Assembly (NCBI RefSeq): GCF_030052815.1
Contig: NC_079494.1
Coordinates: 34,892,467-34,956,466, forward strand
Reading direction: 5' to 3'
DNA from: Hevea brasiliensis
Lineage: Eukaryota > Streptophyta > Magnoliopsida > Malpighiales > Euphorbiaceae
DNA: 64,000 nt
The notes beneath the pieces were generated by a model. That model saw nothing but the letters and a program-made list of their open reading frames with translations. It ran no database searches and had not been told where the DNA came from. The position numbers and the translations under genes were made by a program. Every line of letters begins with the position of its first letter. The stretch's first letter is position 1. Shown here piece after piece: positions 61,701 to 64,000 of this stretch.

Positions 61701-62786
61701 TTCACTAGGATATTAAATCACCATAACCAACAACATTTCTCATCAAATATATACACAATTATTTCATCAATTACATGACTCCATGGCTGTCCAAAATGAA
61801 CATCTTAATAACTCTTCAAACTTAAAAATTTTCTTCACAAAACCAACACCCATAACATGCACACAAAGTTTAACAAAGCTATGTTCAAAAATGCTAACTT
61901 ACCTTATAGTTAGAACTTGTTAAACCTTGATTAAACTTCTCAATTTTGGTATCAAACTCTTCCTTGTGATGTGTAGACCATTTTTCACGAAGGAACCTAA
62001 GTGAATGGAGTTGAAATGAGGGAGAGGATGAAGCTCATGCAAAAACGCCCATGGAGGTTTCTTCTCATCCTTCAATTCGGCAACTTTGGTGTTTTGGAGA
62101 AGATGTACTTTTCTGTTTGGATAATGGAGTTACAGCTGCCCCATTATGTGTCTATTATATTCCTTTAGTGGCCCACTCACTCAATTTTAACTATATAATA
62201 AGCTTACATGTTTTATTTAGACATTTTTCACTCCATTTTGGCTATTTGTATTAGGTACCCTCAATTTAATTTTTCATTTTATTTTCTAATTGTAATATTA
62301 TTTATTTTTAATGGACATTTAGGTCAAAAGACAATTTGGGATGTCAAATGACCATAATGCCCCTGTTCGGGTTGCATTCCCAATTTTTCGGTAACACCGG
62401 GTTTTGTCCGTTTTTCGATTTCTCACTTTTCTTTGTACTAATTATTTAATTTTTCTTTGATCTTTCTAATGATATTTATTCTTCTATAAGGGTCTATTTA
62501 AGTACTAAAAATGTTTTCCAGGGTTCCCCGCAGTCCAGGGCTAGTCAACGGTCCACGCCGTGACTTCCCGGTGCGGTCACCCATCGCTAGGGTTCTCGGC
62601 TCTCTTAACTTGGTTACATTTCTTTGCTATTATTTTTCCTTTGTTTTTCTTGTATTTTCTTTTCTTGTATTTCATTATTTTATGTCTCCTCACTCATATT
62701 GAAGTGTAGTTCTAGGCATCCTAGCTGTCCGGACAACACTGCTCACCGGAGCAGCAGAACGCACTACCGAACATAGGGGTGTTACA
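58772..62786 (-). repeat. T 5' LTR, A/B mosaic
   Basis: TGTCACACCCTACCCC...CATAGGGGTGTTACA in window orientation, about 4,015 bp, the longest LTR here. The outer parts are family A, but about 59740-60130 parallels the B LTRs (for example GCATTGATYGAAAATTT and ACACTTAGCATGACAGTATCA, inverted), which A LTRs lack. A tandem pair of about 35 bp lies near 59925-59998. Confidence 0.92.
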
Positions 62787-64000
62787 CACATACCATATTT
62801 TGGTTACTAAATTTGTTGGTTTTGGTTCTTTTCTCAAATTCTAAGTCTTTTAGGCAATTTTGCAAATTTTTAGTTTTGGTGTCTTAAGCTGCACTATTCC
62901 ATTGGTCATTTTTCTTTTAGAATTTGGCAAAACTTTCTTCATAGAAAATGTTTCCTATTATCTTAAATTAATTCTCCTTTTTGAATCACTCCATTTGGAG
63001 TTTTTTAGCTCAAGTTATAGCCATTTGAATCATGGCTGTCAGATTGGACTTAACCTAGATTTCTGGGCACCAAACTGGTTCTGGCAGTTTTAGGTCACCA
63101 AATTTTAGTGGCCAAATGACTTAGTTAAGGGCATAATTTAGGTTTGTGTTCTTCATGAAAGTTTTAGGTCTATATCTCATATTTCCAATGGTAAAATTTC
63201 AGGTCATTTAGACCTGCCTAGCCCAAGTTATGGCCAAATGAACAAACACTGTTCATTTAGTCATTTTTGTACAGGTAAGACTGCATAAGTCCGGATTTGG
63301 TCAATTTGTTCACTAGGTTTTGGTCACTTTTTGGGCATGATTCCTAAATGAAAATTGTGTCATTTTGTCTCTATTTTCATTCCCAAGTGGCCTCACACCA
63401 ATTGGACTTTTAAATTTTCAGTTTTGGTCTCTTAAAGGGACCTTGGTCCTACTACCTGCAGCATGACCCTAAGCAACCCGAATTTGCATTTGGTTCCAAC
63501 ACTTCTAACATACTCCAATTGGTCACAAATGACCATTTCACACCTCAAACTAGGTCAAACATATCATTTAACAATTTCTCACATTTTTGTCTTCCAAACC
63601 GTAGGTGCCAAAACCCTAATTCATGCAATTGATTAATTCATACCCAATTTACTACACTAATCATATATTCAACCTTAATCAATGTCAAATTCATGACTAA
63701 ATTAAATTTAACATATCAAAACTTCATGGTACCATGGCTGGGTGAAATTTACATTTGGTCCCTCAACTATGTTTTTTTTTTATTTGTTTCCATTTTCTCA
63801 TAATTTCCAAACTATTTCACTACATACACATGAATTAAACCTATGAAGTGAAGAGTTAGAGCACTAACCTTTACTTTGAATTTCAACTTCTCAATTCCTT
63901 CACTTTCTTCCTTCCTATTCTTCTTCAATCTTCTTTTCTAGGGTAACTTAGAAGCTTTTTAGGATTTAGGGTTGAAATTTGTGGGGAAGAACTAAGTTTT
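62787..64000 (-). repeat. B-like LTR, middle part, running off the window
   Basis: Starts mid-LTR at the equivalent of about 10577 in the B0 LTR (ATTTTGGTTACTAAATTTGTTGGTTTTGG in B0; one base differs here) and follows it, with many differences, to the window edge. It is the target into which T inserted. It is either the missing 5' LTR of B0 or the continuation of the LTR cut at 9019. Confidence 0.85.

Larger units (their letters stand above)
53611..62786 (-). mobile_element. T: non-autonomous A-like element with gag but no RT or integrase
   Basis: Minus-strand element with 5' LTR (58772-62786), primer-binding site, gag plus protease stub (57176-58581), a 0.95-kb non-coding spacer where RT, RNase H, integrase and chromodomain should be, a polypurine tract and a 3' LTR that has lost its 3' third at the B0 junction. 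The two LTRs match almost base for base over 2.6 kb, so the element inserted recently, already in its reduced form or shortened soon after. The right flank CACAT (62787-62791) would be its TSD; the left copy is lost. It resembles published 'TR-GAG' type elements (LTRs plus gag only), an analogy rather than an identification. Confidence 0.85.

Noticed and set aside
1..64000. Endogenous pararetrovirus or vertebrate-type retrovirus
   Set aside because: Integrase with chromodomain, paired LTRs, TSDs, tRNA-Met primer site and no envelope or movement-protein gene fit Ty3/gypsy chromoviruses.
1..64000. CRISPR array, operon, ribosome-binding site or bacterial mobile element
   Set aside because: Repeats are LTRs and no prokaryotic gene or spacing pattern is present.

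Overview
Plant nuclear DNA, most likely from a eudicot. The whole window is a nest of long-LTR Ty3/gypsy retrotransposons of the chromovirus type, most like the Tekay/Del clade. The evidence is a gag-PR-RT-RNaseH-INT order, a chromodomain after the integrase ([23 protein letters not shown] and variants), a primer-binding site matching initiator tRNA-Met (TGGTATCAGAGC), TG...CA long terminal repeats of about 3 to 4 kb, polypurine tracts and 5-bp target-site duplications (TSDs). I see no host gene, tRNA, rRNA or bacterial feature. The species cannot be fixed from this sequence alone. All boundaries were read by eye.

Three related families are present, named here A, B and C. Family A LTRs begin TGTAACACCCCTATGTTCGG and end GGTAGGGTGTGACA (about 3.6-3.7 kb). 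Family B LTRs begin TGTAACACCCCTATTTG and end near AAGGTGTGACA (about 3.45 kb). Family C LTRs begin TGTAACATCCTC and end AAGGGGTGTCACA (3.1 kb).

Layout. (1) 1-5827: 3' part of an A element on the plus strand (call it E1), with decayed RT-RH-INT-chromodomain and its 3' LTR. (2) 5828-7626: a truncated A LTR on the minus strand, head-to-head with E1. (3) 7627-8014: 388 bp of unassigned sequence. (4) 8015-9019: the 3' third of a B-like LTR (minus), cut by the next insertion. (5) 9020-53610: a B element on the minus strand (B0), split in three by later insertions. (6) 14301-36649: a C element (plus) in the RNase H region of B0, TSD CTATA. (7) 17723-29526: a structurally complete B element (B2, minus) inside the gag of C, TSD AGCAC. 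(8) 37690-52734: an A element (A2, plus) in the PR/RT linker of B0, TSD CACCA. (9) 41896-45595: a solo A LTR inside the gag of A2, TSD TTGCT. (10) 53611-62786: a non-autonomous A-like element (T, minus) with gag and a protease stub but no RT, RNase H or integrase, fused to B0 through a deletion junction. (11) 62787-64000: the middle of a B-like LTR (minus).

The insertion order is therefore readable: an old B-like LTR, then B0, then C and A2 into B0, then B2 into C and an A element into A2, later reduced to a solo LTR. None of the elements has an intact polyprotein. The most interesting points are a 74-bp GT-AG intron-like insertion exactly within the C integrase core; element T, which lacks pol but has two nearly identical LTRs and a mosaic A/B LTR; an exact inverted, self-templated filler at a deletion in the C 3' LTR; and a stem-loop conserved in the LTRs of all three families.
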